A stretch of DNA of 64,000 nucleotides from Paroedura picta (GCF_049243985.1 NC_135371.1:4489501-4553500); one strand, 5' to 3'. Numbered from the stretch's first letter, positions 46,569 to 59,284 are shown. Program-made: numbers and translations. The notes: generated by a model not told the origin, from the sequence alone.

Positions 46569-49500
46569 ATGGAGAAAGACACTCCCAGAGGCCCCCAATG
46601 TGGAAAAATATCAGGGGCAAGAAAAATAGCTCCTCACGTCCTCCAGGCTGAGAATAGTGGAGAATTCCTTCAAGGGAGGCTTGGAGAACCCAAGAATCAG
46701 CCAGCAGGGGAGGGCTCCCTTTCCCTTGCTCAGTGGGAAGCTCAGTGGCAGGACTTCCTCAGGACAGTGGAAAAGCCTCACTTTCCGTGGGGATTTCCCC
46801 CCCTGCCAGATAAACCTTCTCCCTGGGGGGATGCCAAGGCCTTCCTGGCCTCCTTCGAGCAAGTGGCCGAAGCCTGTGGGTGGCCAAAAGATGAGTGGGC
46901 GACCCGACTCCAGCCGGCCCTCAGCGGAGAAGCCAAGTGGGCCTTTAATAGCCTGGATGTCCTGGACAGAGAGGACTATGGGAAAGTGAAGGCAGCCATC
47001 TTGCAATTGGATGCCCAGAGCCGGGAGAAGCAACGTGAAGAGTTCAGGCATTTCTGCTACCAGGAGGCTGAGGGGCCACGAGGGGCTTACAGCCGGCTGC
47101 GGGAAATGTGCCACAGGTGGCTGAGGGTGGAGAACCACAGCAAGGAGCAGATCCTGGAGCTCTTGGTCTTGGAGCAACTGCTGACTGTTCTGCCCCCGGA
47201 GATCCAGAGCCGGGTGAGGGAGAGCGGCCCCCAGAGCTGCTCCCAAGCGGTGGCCCTGGCCGAGGAGCTCCTCTTGAGGCAGAAGGTGGGTCTTTTCTGC
47301 AGGGGAGGCGCTGAGTGTGGGAGTACCTGGAGTGGAATCAGGGCTGAGACCTTTGCCCAGACTGGGAGGGTTGGGGGGGAAGAAAGGAATGCCAAGGTGT
47401 GATGGAAAGGTTTGTTGCTCCATTTCCCCAAAAGCGGATTCCAGAGTGTTGAGATTGGGGAGTTATTCTCTCTCAACGTGGCAAACAATAGATGGGGCAG
47501 GCTTGAGGCAGTCTCTACCCCACATCAAGTGTTCCTTGTGGTTTTGGGCACGCAAGTGTCTTATGTCATCATTGTTCATGGCCTTCACTACCCTAGGAGT
47601 GCTTTGTATCATTGTGCTCGAAAGTTCCACTGTTCCTTAAGGATCCCTACCCTCTGTGTTTCCCCCACCCACCCATCCAGGATTGTCACTGTGCTTTGAA
47701 AGGGTCTCTATCTGGCATTGCAGGTGCGTTTGGAGGAGGCTGCTGGGAGCATGTCTGAGGCCAGTCAGGATCCGTCTGAGAGTGAGCAGAGATACCTCTT
47801 GATGGGCATCAAAGAAGAGGAGGCCAGAGATTACCTGGGTAAGAAGGGAGGGAGGAAGTCTTGGGCCCAGTCCAAGTGGCTCGCTCTTTCTCTTTCACTT
47901 CAAGAACTGCTAATCCCAATACTTAGTTTTATTCATTTTTCAAGAGGATTTGATTTACTTGGGAAAGGAGCTGGTGGGTTAGAGGAACCCTCCTGTATGA
48001 AGCCCAATTCCTATCACCCGTTCCCTACAGGCCTTTGGGATTGGCCAGTTCTTTGCCCTCTCCAGAAGGCAGAGGCTGAAAACCAACACAAGCCTCCTGT
48101 CACACCTTGCACAAACCTCTCTGGACTCTGACGTCTCCAGTTAAAAGAACGAGGCTGTAGGTAATGTGATGGACCTCTACCTGTGACCCTGGAGAGATGC
48201 TGCCAGTCTGATCAGACAGAACTGAAATTCAGTCCAAGAGTCAGATTCAGTATAAGGGAGATTTTTTTGGTGATCACAGCAAGTCAAATAGGAAGTGACA
48301 AGGAACAAATATTTAATCTTTTCCACTAAAGGGGCACAATATGGCATGTTTCTTAGGGGTGGAGGGAGCCAAAAGATAATATGGCTCCATTGACCGGCCA
48401 GGCCTGGTAGAAGGTGCGGGCAGCTCCATCCGTGGAGGTTGTTTGGTGGGAATATAATTACAAACTAGGAAATGGGAGGGACTCATTTGAATTTCTAGAA
48501 AGACTGCTGATTGGATCTCTCTTCACTCTAGCTGGGAGCACAGGCAAAATGGCTGGGGAATTCCAGGGGCCATTGTTGGAAAATGCTGAGGAAGAAGGCT
48601 CTGAAGGAACCTGTAGGGATCCGGGTGGAATCAAGAGGAAGGAGATAAACAACGGTGACAAGAAGAAGAATAAACGTGTTGCTTTCCAAAGAGGAGACTG
48701 CCAGAATATCCCAGTCCAAGAAGAAAGTCCTCCCGAAAACAGATTTAATGAAGACCTGAGTTCTAACCAGAGAATCCACTCCAGGGAAAAAGACAAGGGA
48801 AGTCTGTCTGCTGGGAAGACTCATAATCAGAAAAGGAGCATTACTTTCCAGGAACAAATTCACTCAGGAGAGAAACGGTATAACTGCTTGGAGTGTGGAA
48901 AGCATTTCAGTCGTCAATCTGCTCTTACTTCGCATCAAAGAATTCACTCAGGTAAGAACTTGTTACATCTCCTTTCATTCACCTGTCCTCTCATTCCCCC
49001 AAATGATTTGATGTGCTTGGGAGAAGGGTTGGGGCCCAGAGAAGAGGTCAGTGCGATGAAGTCCAAGTCCCACCAATCCTTTCCAAAAGGGGTCACCTGC
49101 AGGGGTCCTTGGGCTGTGACCCCTACTCCCAGGAACCAGGGATCCCCCTTTGGCTGTTTGATTTCTGTGACAAGGGTTTTATGCTATTTTTCAGAAGATG
49201 AAAGCCAAATCATGCCCCTCATCACACCTGTCAGAAACCTCCCTGGATGTTATGATTCAGAAGATAAGTCATTGACCCGCTCAGGGAATGGAAAAGGGTT
49301 CTCTGATGGAAAACAAGGCATTGTACATTTTACAAAGCAATACAGAATGAAGGCAATGAAATATAGATACAGGTCTCAACTCCCTGCGCACCAAAGAACC
49401 TACTTAGGGGAGAAATGTTTTGAATGCTCAAAGTGTGGACAGAAATTCAGTCAAGGTTCTAATCTTCAACGCCATTTTAGAATCCACACAGGGGAGAAAC

Positions 49501-49847
49501 CTTTTGAATGCTCAGAGTGTGGAAAGAGATTCACTCAGAGTGGCAGTCTTCAATACCATCTGAAAACCCACACCGGGGAGAAGCCTTTCGAATGCTCAGA
49601 GTGTGGAAAGAGATTCAGCCGGGTTGACAGTCTTCGACAACATCAAAGAATCCACACAGGAGAGAAACCTTTGGAATGCTCAGTGTGTGGAAAGAAATTC
49701 AGTTCTAATTCTGATCTTCAGCGGCATCAAAGAACGCACACAGGGGAGAAACCTTTTGAATGCTCAGTGTGTGGAAAGAAATACAGTCAGAGTCGCAGTC
49801 TTCAAAGGCATGAAAGAACACATATAGGGAAGAGACCTTTTCAGTGA
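46569..49847 (+). CDS. SCAN-domain zinc-finger protein, gene E (spliced)
   Basis: Coding exons: 46569-47285, 47724-47838, 48532-48951 and 49195-49847. Spliced length is 1905 nt, giving 634 aa. SCAN at residues about 155-237. The exon ends RQK where the others end RQE. Fingers: RSAS in the third exon, then a degenerate one that has also lost its Cys ([12 protein letters not shown]), then QSNR, QGSY, RDSQ, SSDR and QRSR, ending GKRPFQ as in gene B. The 243-nt intron 48952-49194 is free of in-frame stops. The alternative exon at 48031 is the 7-nt-longer version. Decayed fingers and a long 3' region shared with gene B follow, with AATAAA at 51712. Confidence 0.82.
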
Positions 49848-50086
49848 TCATAGTCTGAAACGGTATTCCATCAAAATATTTATCTTCATTAGCATCAAAC
49901 CATCCATGCAGGCGAGAAACCATTAGAATGCTCAGTGCAAAAGGAGTTTAAATTCATTGGCACATATAAAACCAACACAGATGAGAAACATTTCAAATGT
50001 TCAGAATCTGGAAAGAGCTTCAGTTGGCGTAGCCGTCTTCAGCAGCATCAAAGAAGCCACATGAGGAACAACCGCAGGGGCTGCTA
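49848..50086 (+). pseudogene. Decayed zinc fingers downstream of gene E
   Basis: Counterpart of the stretch after gene B: linker trace GGCGAGAAACCATTAGAATG, then a finger-like frame FKCSESGKSFSWRSRLQQHQ lacking the second Cys, and a stop. It is a remnant of a longer former array. Confidence 0.6.
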
Positions 50087-51841
50087 AACCTGTGACAAGA
50101 GTCCACACTGAAGTGAAACCAAAAGGATATCTGCACAGTAACCTTACCATAGCCATAGAAAGAGACAAACCAATAAGATTAATACAGGCAAGATAGGATA
50201 AGTGCTAGGATCACAGAAAGAACTGAAGCCATGATTGGAACCTCAGATAAATCTCAGGGAAGAACAGAGAGATGGGCTCTGAGGATGAAAGGAGATCCCA
50301 GACCAGCTCTGCCCTCCTTCAGCACTGAATAAGCCACATGAGAGAAATCTCATAGATGCTCCGGACATGGGAGAACTTGATAGAGAGATCAGACCCTCCT
50401 GTTCATCAGAGAATCCACCTGGGGTAAAGCTTTCTGCTTGAACTGCCCTGTTTTGGATCTGCAGAGGCTCCTTTGGGATTGCCCAGATGTGGTGGGCCCA
50501 GGCAGCTATCAGATTTTCAATGTGTCACTTGTGGAATTAATTCAGATTAATATACAGTCATCAGCCAATGTTTTTAAAAATAAGCCAATTTAAGGACATT
50601 GTGTGCTTGTCAAAATGGTCTATAAAAAAGCAGAAAGAAATCCGCCGGCTTCAGCGAGGCCTTTTCTGCCTTGTCAGGCCTTTGTGTTTTCAAGAGCCAG
50701 AGTGTTGGGCTGCAGAGGGGTGGATCCGAGTTCCAATCCCACGTGAGGGACTTACTGAGACCGAACCCAGGTACAGCTTGGTTATGGTCCTGCATCAAGG
50801 TAGGGTCAGCCTCGAAAGCTGCTCCTAAGGAAACTCTTATTCTGTTTAGCAGCCCTGATGTGTGGAGACCTCAGGACCCTTGATGCTGAGCCATTCAGGC
50901 CGTGGAAAGAGTCACCGGCAGCTCACCTCCCTCCCTGGGCCGCCCCTTTCTCCTTTCCCCTCCTGCCACCCCCTTCCCTTTTTCCTCCTTGCCTCACTTG
51001 GTTTGCCTGTTTCCACTTTCAGGTAGGCCGAGTACAACTGCAGAGGACATTCAGGGATGGCAGCTCTGCCTCCTAGCATCCCGTCCCCTCTTAGCTGAGC
51101 CCTTTCAGGGGCTTCAAGGGAAACCCACCCAGAGCCCTGGGGAGGGGGATTGCTTTGCCTCCCCTCCTCAAAAGAAGCTTTTCTTTGTTATAGCTGATGG
51201 GGTTGCTTTGGAGCAGGTGGATGGGTGCAAAGGGCAACTACACCCCCTCCCCCGTCAGAGAGACTTATCCTCTGCCACTACCAACTGCCTAGTGATCGCT
51301 GGCCCAGGGAAGCTTGCATGACCTTGGCCAGAGCCAGAGCTTTCTCCATCCAGGCCCCCACCGGGTAGAATGAGCTTCCGAAGAGAGAAGAGCCCCAAGG
51401 GAGCTTAAACTTCCGTAGGGCCTGTGGCTTTGCAGAATAAGGGAAAAGAAGCTTATTAGATCAAAGGTGGTAATAGCAGTAAGACCATTTGAGATGCAAT
51501 AGAAAAAGTAAGTTTCTTTCTTTATGACTAATACTTTGCAATAAGTTGAAAGCAAGCAGTTTTCAGTAGAATGTTATTTTGAAACAAGTGTCTATGTTAC
51601 TGATCTCTGTTGCTGAGGATTTAAAAATGTAATTGACATCCTTCTGTTTTACATTTTACATCTGTTTATTGTTTTGACCCCTTGCGTTTGTTTCTTGCTC
51701 TTCATCTTTTTAATAAAACAGTCCATAAAATATATTTTAAAAGAGAAACACACCAGGGTTGAAATTCTGTGTGAATAAAGCACGGCCTGCACACAACACC
51801 AGCATGCCGCAAAACAAGTAGTGTTGCGGTTTATCCAGTTT
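50087..51841 (+). other. Long 3' region of gene E
   Basis: Same content as 25.4-27.1 kb: unassigned sequence, an L2-like remnant at about 51,265-51,420, then the usual 3' UTR with AATAAA 51712-51717. No intact gene is seen. Confidence 0.5.
51712..51717 (+). terminator. poly(A) signal, gene E
   Basis: AATAAA about 1.87 kb after the gene E stop, in the same diverged context as gene B. Confidence 0.5.
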
Positions 51842-52125
51842 GGTGCCAGTTTGAGAGCCAGTTTGGTGTAGTGGTTAGGGGTGCGGACTTCTCATCTGGC
51901 ATGCTGGGTTCGATTCTGCGCTCCCCCACATGCAACAAGCTGGGTGACCTTGGGTTCGCCACGGCACTGATAAGGCTGTTCTGACCAAGCAGTGATATCA
52001 GGGCTCTCTCAGCCTCACCCACCCCACAGAGGAGAGGAAAGAGAAGGCGACTGTAAGCCGCTTTGAGCCTCCTGCAGGTAGAGAAAAGCAGCATCTAAGA
52101 ACCACCTCTTCTTCTACTTCTTCTT
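51842..52125 (+). repeat. Sauria-type tRNA-derived SINE
   Basis: Duplicate of the SINE at 27,142-27,430: A box TTTGGTGTAGTGGTTAGG, B box GGGTTCGATTCTG and a CTT-rich tail. The two copies have diverged at many positions yet share the insertion site, so they descend from one insertion. Confidence 0.75.
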
Positions 52126-53055
52126 CTTCCCCCATCGCTACCCAAAGGAATCTCAAAACACCCGACCATCGCCTTCCTTTTTTCCCTTCACAACAGATAC
52201 CCTGTGAGGTTGGTGGGGCTATATGGTATAAGGAGGCATCCACCTCTGGTCCAGCTGACTAATAAGGAGGTTTTGCCAGGCAGCTCCACACTCAGCCAGA
52301 ATCTTGGTCTGTCAAGGCCAGTCTTGTCTCCTGACCGGCAGGGGTTCTCCAGGATCCCTCGTGAGCAGCTTTCCGACTGTATTTCTCCTTATGCCTTAAA
52401 CTGGAGATGTTGGGATTTCAACCTGGGAGCTTATGAGCGCAAAGCAAACGGCAGAGATGGAGGGTGAACACATGAAACCGCCCTAAACTGAATCAGACCT
52501 TCAACATCAGTATTGTCTACTCAGATGGGCAGCAGCTCTCCAGCCAGAGGCCTTTCCTATCACCTCCTGCCAGATATTTTAACTGGAGAGAACGAGTATT
52601 GAACCTGGGACCTTCTGCAGGCCAAGCAGATGCTCTGCCAAGACGCCACAGCCAGGAACCTTAGCAAATGCATGGGAAAACAGGCTGGGTTCAGAATCAC
52701 AACCCCCCCCCCGAACATAAATACCTAAAATTGAGACTTATGGGAGCAGTGCTGAAAACATCCCTATCAAATATTCCCCCTCCCCTTTGAGGATGGATGA
52801 GATGCGCTAAGGTCGGAGGTGCCTCAGCCGGCCGCTCTCTCTGGCTTTCCTGCTGGGGAGCCATGCGCTTTGCCTCATGCAGGACTGAAGACATTTCTAC
52901 GCCTCAATAAATACCCCATAGACCCCATATATACAATACCATTTGGCAATGTCCACATAATCTCATGGCCAGAAAATGCTGAAGCCCCCCCCCCCGTCCT
53001 GCCCAGCCCCCATTCCCAGCCCCCCTCCCCCCTACAAAGAGAAAGGAGGAATTGG
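52126..53055 (+). other. Flank between genes E and F
   Basis: Inverted Sauria-like fragment (52,140-52,280), inverted tRNA-derived SINE pieces (52,345-52,650) and promoter flank. The flank is rearranged relative to the other copies at about 52,912-52,940, where AATACCCCATAGACCCCATA replaces about 100 bp. No gene is seen. Confidence 0.45.
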
Positions 53056-53059
53056 CGCC

Positions 53060-53575
53060 AACCAGCCCTTGTTCCTCCCACTGCCCCGGGGAAGCGTCCC
53101 TTTCCAACCAACCACAGAGCCAGGTGTGCTGATTGACGTGCCTCCGTCCCGCCCCTTCCGCCGAGCCTTTGGCCCCCAGGTGGGAAGTGAGGGCGGCGCG
53201 TCCCGAGCCCCGCAGGAGCGGCGAGTGAAGGGTTAAGGAGGCGACAGAGTTGCGTTTCCTAGAAGGGAGGCGGAGAGGGGGCGGAGGAGGACCCCTGGAG
53301 TCCTCCCCCAGTTTCCCTTTCAGCAGAGCCGCAGGACGGAGGCTGCCGGGAAGGGTGAAGCTCTGCGGGGGTGGCGGGAGGAGGAGGGGGAGGCCGCCCT
53401 GCAAGGGGGTCTCCCGGGGTCCCGCGTGCGGAGGGGGGCAGGGTCAGGGGGGAGGGATTCTGGGCTGGGGGTGGCGCAGGGGGGGGATCGGGGTTCCCTC
53501 CGGGCATGGAAGGGACCCCCTTCTTGATCTCTGCAAGGAAAAGCTCCCCTAGAGGGGAAGGGGGAGGTTGAGCCC
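53060..53575 (+). promoter_or_regulatory. CpG-island promoter F
   Basis: Paralogue of promoter A, nearly identical over the island (both have GGGGAAGCGTCCC where the others have GGGGCAGCCTCCC). As in D, about 370 bp of intron 1 are missing after it. Confidence 0.65.
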
Positions 53576-54265
53576 AGGTGGCCCAGGAGGTCCCTCCAAC
53601 TCTATGATTCTAAGTATTATAATATGGTCTGTTTAATTCTCAGTCCTGTTCTTTATAATCCCTAATATAGAGATTTCCTTTTTCAAATAAAGACTCTCAG
53701 AGCTGTAGCCATATGTAGAGAAACAAAGTTCCATCTTTTTTTTTTCATATTCCTTTCCCATTAATCCCAAAAGAAATGTCTCCAGTTTAATTAGTACCTC
53801 AGTCTTTAGCATTTTCTGGATTAAGGCATGCATTTGTGTCCAGAATTTCCAACTCCCTTACATGCAACCAAAGATGATAAAATGGCCATGAGGTTCACAT
53901 TTCCAAAAAGGGTTAGGCACATTTTTATGCATTTTTAATCACCTGTTGGGTGACAGATACCAACAATACATCATTTTATAAAATCCAAGAAAACAGACTT
54001 TACATTTCCCCTTTGTGGAAGGAATTTTTTAGAAGGATGTGTCCAAGGGAGAAAGGGGAGAACACATCATTCAAGAGAATATACATATAAAAACATATTG
54101 ATACCTTTTGGCATATGTTTTCTGTACAGGGGGGTAAGAATCAGGCAGGGGCTGTAAGATCAAGCGTGTCTCTCCTCTGTCTTGTACCCGTCTTTTCTGC
54201 AGGGAGAAGCTCAGTGTGGAAGAGGATAACAGCTGTGCAGAACCAACTCTTATTCAAAGCCAGAG

Positions 54266-57200
54266 ATGGAGAAAGACACTCCCAGAGGCCCCCAATGTGG
54301 AGAAATATCAGGGGCCAGAAAAATAGCTCCTCACGTCCTCCAGGCTGAGAATAGTGGAGAATTCCTTCAAGGGAGGCTTGGAGAACCCAAGAATCAGCCA
54401 GCAGGGGAGGGCTCCCTTTCCCTCGCTCAGTGGGAAGCCCAGTGGCAGGACTTCCTCAGGACAGTGGAAAAGCCTCACTTTCCGTGGGGATTTCCCCCCC
54501 TGCCAGAGAAACCTTCTCCCTGGGGGGATGCTAAGGCCTTCCTGGCCTCCTTCGAGCAAGTGGCCGAAGCCTGTGGGTGGCCAAAAGATGAGTGGGCGAC
54601 ACGACTCCAGCCGGCCCTCAGAGGAGAAGCCAAGTGGGCCTTTAATAGCCTGGATGTCCCGGACAGAGAGGACTATGGGAAAGTGAAGGCAGCCATCTTG
54701 CAAGTGGATGCCCAGAGCCGGGAGAAGCAACGTGAAGAGTTCCGATGTTTCTGCTACCAGGAGGCTGAGGGGCCACGAGGGGCTTACAGCCGGCTGCGGG
54801 AAATGTGCCACAGGTGGCTGAGGGTGGAGAACCACAGCAAGGAGCAGATCCTGGAGCTCTTGGTCCTGGAGCAACTGCTGACTGTTCTGCCCCCGGAGAT
54901 CCAGAGCCGGGTGAGGGAGAGCGGCCCCCAGAGCTGCTCCCAAGCGGTGGCCCTGGCCGAGGAGCTCCTCTTGAGGCAGGAGGTGGGTCTTTTCTGCAGG
55001 GTAGGCCCAGAGTGTGGGAGGATCTGGAGTGGAACCAGGGCTGAGACCTTTGCCCAGACTGGGCGGGTTGGGGGGGAACAAAGGAATGCCAAGGTGTGAT
55101 AGAAAGGTTTGTTGCTTCATTTCCCCAAAAGCGGAATCCAGAGTTTTGAGATTGGGGAGTTATTCTCTCTCAACGTGGCAAACAACAGATGGGGCAGTCT
55201 TGAGGCAGTCCCTCCCCCGCATCAAGTGTTCCTTGTGGTTTTGGGCACGCAGGTGTCTTATGTCATTGTTGTTCATGGCCTTCACTACCCTAGGAGTGTT
55301 TTGTATCATTGTGCTCGAATGTTCCACTGTTCCTTAAGGATCCCTACCCTCTGTGTTTCCCCCACCCACCCACCCAGGATTGTCACTGTGCTTTGAAAGG
55401 GTCTCTCTCTGGCATTGCAGGTGCCTTTGGAGGAGGCTGCTGGGAGCATGTCTGAGGCCAGTCAGGATCCGTCTGAGAGCGAGCAGAGATACCTCTTGAT
55501 GGGCATCAAAGAAGAGGAGGCCAGAGATTACCTGGGTAAGAAGGGAGGGAGGAAGTCTTGGGCCCAGTCCAAGTGGCTCGCTCTTTCTCTTTCACTTCAA
55601 GAACTGCTGATCCCAATACTTAGTTTTATTCATTTTTCAAGAGGATTTGATTTACTTGGGAAAGGGGCTGGTGGGTTAGAGGAGCCCTCCTGTATGAAGC
55701 CCAATTCCTATCACCCGTTCCCTACAGGCCTTTGGGTTTGGCCAGTTCTTTGCCCTCTCCAGAAGCCAGAGGCTGAAAACCAACACAAGCCTCCTGTCAC
55801 ACCTTGCACAAACCTCTCTGGACTCTGACGTCTCCAGTTAAAAGAACGAGGCTGTAGGTAATGTGAGGGACCTCTGCCTGTGACCCTGGAGAGATGCTGC
55901 CAGTCTGATCAGACAGAACTGACCTTCAGTCCAAGAGTCAGATTCAGTATAAGGGAGATTTTTTTGGTGATCACAGCAAGTCAAATAGGAAGTGACAAGG
56001 AACAAATATTTAATCTTTTCCACTAAAGGGGCACAATATGGCATGTTTCTTAGGGGTGGAGGGAGCCAAAAGATAATATGGCTCCATTGACCGGCCAGGC
56101 CTGGTAGAAGGTGTGGGCAGCTCCATCCGTGGAGGTTGTTTGGTGGGAATATATTTACAAACTAGGAAATGGGAGGGACTCATTTGAATTTCTGGAATGA
56201 CTGCTGATTGGATCTCTCTTCACTCTAGCTGGGAGCACAGGCAAAATGGCTGGGGAATTCCAGGGGCCATTGTTGGAAAATGCTGAGGAAGAAGGCTCTG
56301 AAGGAACCTGTAGGGATCCGGGTGGAATCAAGAGGAAGGAGATAAACAACGGTGACGAGAAGAAGAATAAACGTGTTGCTTTCCAAAGAGGAGACTGCCA
56401 GAATATCCCAGTCCAAGAAGAAAGTCCTCCCGAAAACAGATTTAATGAAGACCTGAGTTCTAACCAGAGAATCCACTCCAGGGAAAAAGACAAGGGAAGT
56501 CTGTCTGCTGGGAAGACTCATATTCAGAAAAGGAGCATTACTTTCCAGGAACAAATTCACTCAGGAGAGAAACGGTATAACTGCTTGGAGTGTGGAAAGC
56601 ATTTCAGTCGTCAATCTGCTCTTACTTCACATCAAAGAATTCACTCAGGTAAGAACTTGTGTTACTTCTCCTTTCATTCACCTGTCCTCTCATTCCCCCA
56701 AATGATTTGATGTGCTTGGGAGAAGGGCTGGGGCCCAGAGAAGAGGTCAGTGCGATAAAGTCCAAGTCCCACCAATCCTTTCCAAAAGGGGTCACCTGCA
56801 GGGGTCCTTGGACTGTGACCCCTACTCCCAGGAACCAGGGATCCCCCTTTGGCTGTTTGATTTCTGTGACAAGGATTTTATGCTATTTTTCAGAAGATGA
56901 AAGCCAAATCATGCCCCTCATCACACCTGTCAGAAACCTCCCTGGATGTTATGATTCAGAAGATAAGTCATTGACCCGCTCAGGGAATGGAAAGGGGTTC
57001 TCTGATGGAAAACAAGGCATTGTACATTTTACAAAGCAATACAGAATGAAGGCAATGAAATGTAGATACAGGTCTCAACTCCCTGCGCACCAAAGAACCT
57101 ACTTAGGGGAGAAATGTTTTGAATGCTCAAAGTGTGGACAGAAATTCAGTCAAGGTTCTAATCTTCAACGCCATTTTAGAATCCACACAGGGGAGAAACC

Positions 57201-57708
57201 TTTTGAATGCTCAGAGTGTGGAAAGAGATTCACTCAGAGTCGCAGTCTTCAATACCATCTGAAAACCCACACCGGGGAGAAGCCTTTCGAATGCTCAGAG
57301 TGTGGAAAGAGATTCACTCAGAGTCGCAGTCTTCAATACCATCTGAAAACCCACACCGGGGAGAAGCCTTTCGAATGCTCAGAGTGTGGAAAGAGATTCA
57401 GCCGGGTTGACGGTCTTCGACAACATAAAAGAATCCACACAGGAGAGAAACCTTTGGAATGCTCAGTGTGTGGAAAGAAATTCAGTTATAATTCTGATCT
57501 TCAGCGGCATCAAAGAACGCACACAGGGGAGAAACCTTTTGAATGCTCAGTGTGTGGAAAGAAATTCAGTTATAATTCTGATCTTCAGCGGCATCAAAGA
57601 ACGCACACAGCGGAGAAACCTTTTGAATGCTCAGAGTGTGGAAAGAAATTCAAACATGCTGACAGTCTTCGAAAACATCAAAGAATCCACAGGGGAGAAA
57701 CCTTTTGA
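54266..57708 (+). CDS. SCAN-domain zinc-finger protein, gene F (spliced)
   Basis: Coding exons: 54266-54982, 55421-55535, 56229-56648 and 56894-57708. Spliced length is 2067 nt, giving 688 aa, the longest of the set. Fingers: RSAS in the third exon, a degenerate one, then seven (QSNR, QRSY twice, RDGQ, YSDR twice, HDSK). Both doubled fingers are near-identical 84-bp tandem copies. The frame ends early: two bases are missing in AATCCACAGGGGAGAAACC (others have CCACACAGGGG), giving HRGETF and a stop, so the usual last finger is lost. The 245-nt intron is not readable in frame. The alternative exon is at 55728. AATAAA lies at 58158. Confidence 0.82.
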
Positions 57709-57785
57709 ATGCTCAGTGTGTGGAAGGAAATTCAGCAGGAGTTTCCATCTTCATTGACATAAATGGATCCACACAGGGGAGTGAC
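57694..57785 (+). pseudogene. Lost last finger of gene F
   Basis: In another frame the sequence still reads [20 protein letters not shown], the finger that closes genes A and D. It has also gained a stop (CATTGACAT where the others read CATCGACAT). Two independent changes suggest it has been free of constraint since the frameshift. Confidence 0.7.
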
Positions 57786-58770
57786 CTTTTAAAGAGAAGG
57801 GTATTACTTCATCTACCTATTTCCATTTGGAAACCCTTTATACAATTTTTGCAGGAAAGTGAAAAGTTAATGACCTCTGGCTTTGCGGAATAAGGGAAAA
57901 GAATCGTATTGGATGGAAGTTGATAATAGCAGTAAGACTATTTGAGATGAAATTGAAAAAGAGTTTTTTCCTTTATGACATACTTTGCAATAACTTGAAA
58001 GCATGCAGTTATCACTAGAATGTTATTTGAAAACAAATGTCAGTGTTACCGATCTCTGTGGCTGAGGATTTGAAAATGGAATTGACATCCCTCTTTTATA
58101 TCTTATACCTGTTTATTGCTTTTCCCCTTGCGTTTGTTTCTTGCTCTTCATCTTTTCAATAAAACATTCAATACACTATATTTTAAAAGAGAAACACACC
58201 AGGGTTGCAATTCTGTGTGAATAAAGTACGGCCTGCACACAACACCAGCATGCCACAAGAGAAGCAGGAGTGTTGCTTTTTATCCCCCCCCCCCAAAGGA
58301 GTCTCAGAACGCCCAACTATTGCCTTCCTTTTTTCTCTCCACAACAGATAGATACCCTGTGAGGTTAGTGGGGCTATATAGTATAAGGAGGCATCCACCT
58401 CTGGTCCAGCTGACTAATAAGGAGGTTTTGCCAGGCAGCTCCACACTCAGCCAGAATCTTGGTCTGCCAAGGCCAGTCTTGTCTCCTGACCGGCAGGGGT
58501 TCTCCAGGATCCCTCGTGAGAAGCTTTCCGACTGTATTTCTCCTTATGCCTTAAAATGGAGATGTTGGGATTTGAACCTGGGAGCTTATGAGCGCAAAGC
58601 AAATGGCAGAGATGGAGGGTGAACACATGAAACCGCCCTAAACTAAATCAGACCTTCAACATCAGTATTGTCTACTCAGATGGGCAGCAGCTCTCCGGCC
58701 AGAGGCCTTTCCCATCACCTCCTGCCAGATGTTTTAACTGGAGGCAGCAGGGATTGAACCTGGGACCTTC
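57786..58770 (+). other. Tail of gene F
   Basis: 3' UTR, AATAAA 58158-58163, C-run with inverted Sauria-like fragment (58,285-58,430, with GATA doubled in ACAACAGATAGATACC), then an inverted tRNA-derived SINE (58,515-58,770) interrupted by the CR1. No gene is seen. Confidence 0.5.
58158..58163 (+). terminator. poly(A) signal, gene F
   Basis: AATAAA in the standard context, about 450 nt after the gene F stop. Confidence 0.6.
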
Positions 58771-59284
58771 TTTAGAATCACAGAATCATAGAGTTGGAAG
58801 GGGCCTCATGGGTCATCTACTCCAACCCTCTGCACTATGCAAGATCCTCACATCCATTTCACTCATCCACTGTAACCTGCCACCCCCTTGATCCTTCACA
58901 GAATCAGCCTCTCCATCAGATAGGTATTTAGCCTGTGTTTAAAAATTTCCAAAGATGGAGAGCCCACCACCCACCACCCGAGGAAGCCTGTTCCACTGAG
59001 AATCCGCTCTGAGTGTCAGGAACTTCTTCCTCATGTTTAGACGGAATTCCTTTTGAATTAATTTCATCCCATTGGTTCTGGTCCGTCCCACCGGGGCAAG
59101 AGAGAACAACTCTGCTCCATCCTCCATATGGCACCCTTTCAAATACTTGAAGATGGTTATCAGCTCCCCTCTCAGTCGTCTCCTCTCTAGGCTAAACCGA
59201 CCAAGCTCCCCCAACCTTAGTCTACAAACCCCTCACCATCTTTGCAGCTCTCCTCTGGACACGCTCCAGTTTGTCTACATCTCT
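58771..59284 (-). mobile_element. CR1 LINE 3' fragment inside a SINE
   Basis: Third copy of the CR1 insertion, uninterrupted, in the same inverted SINE at GGGACCTTCT. It preserves the empty site GATAGGTATTT (about 58,919) that BovB used in the middle copy. The minus strand reads as the CR1 reverse-transcriptase C-terminus. Confidence 0.8.

Noticed and set aside
2127-57708. KRAB domain between SCAN and fingers
   Set aside because: Looked for KRAB A-box motifs in the linker, the alternative exon and the third exon; none are present.
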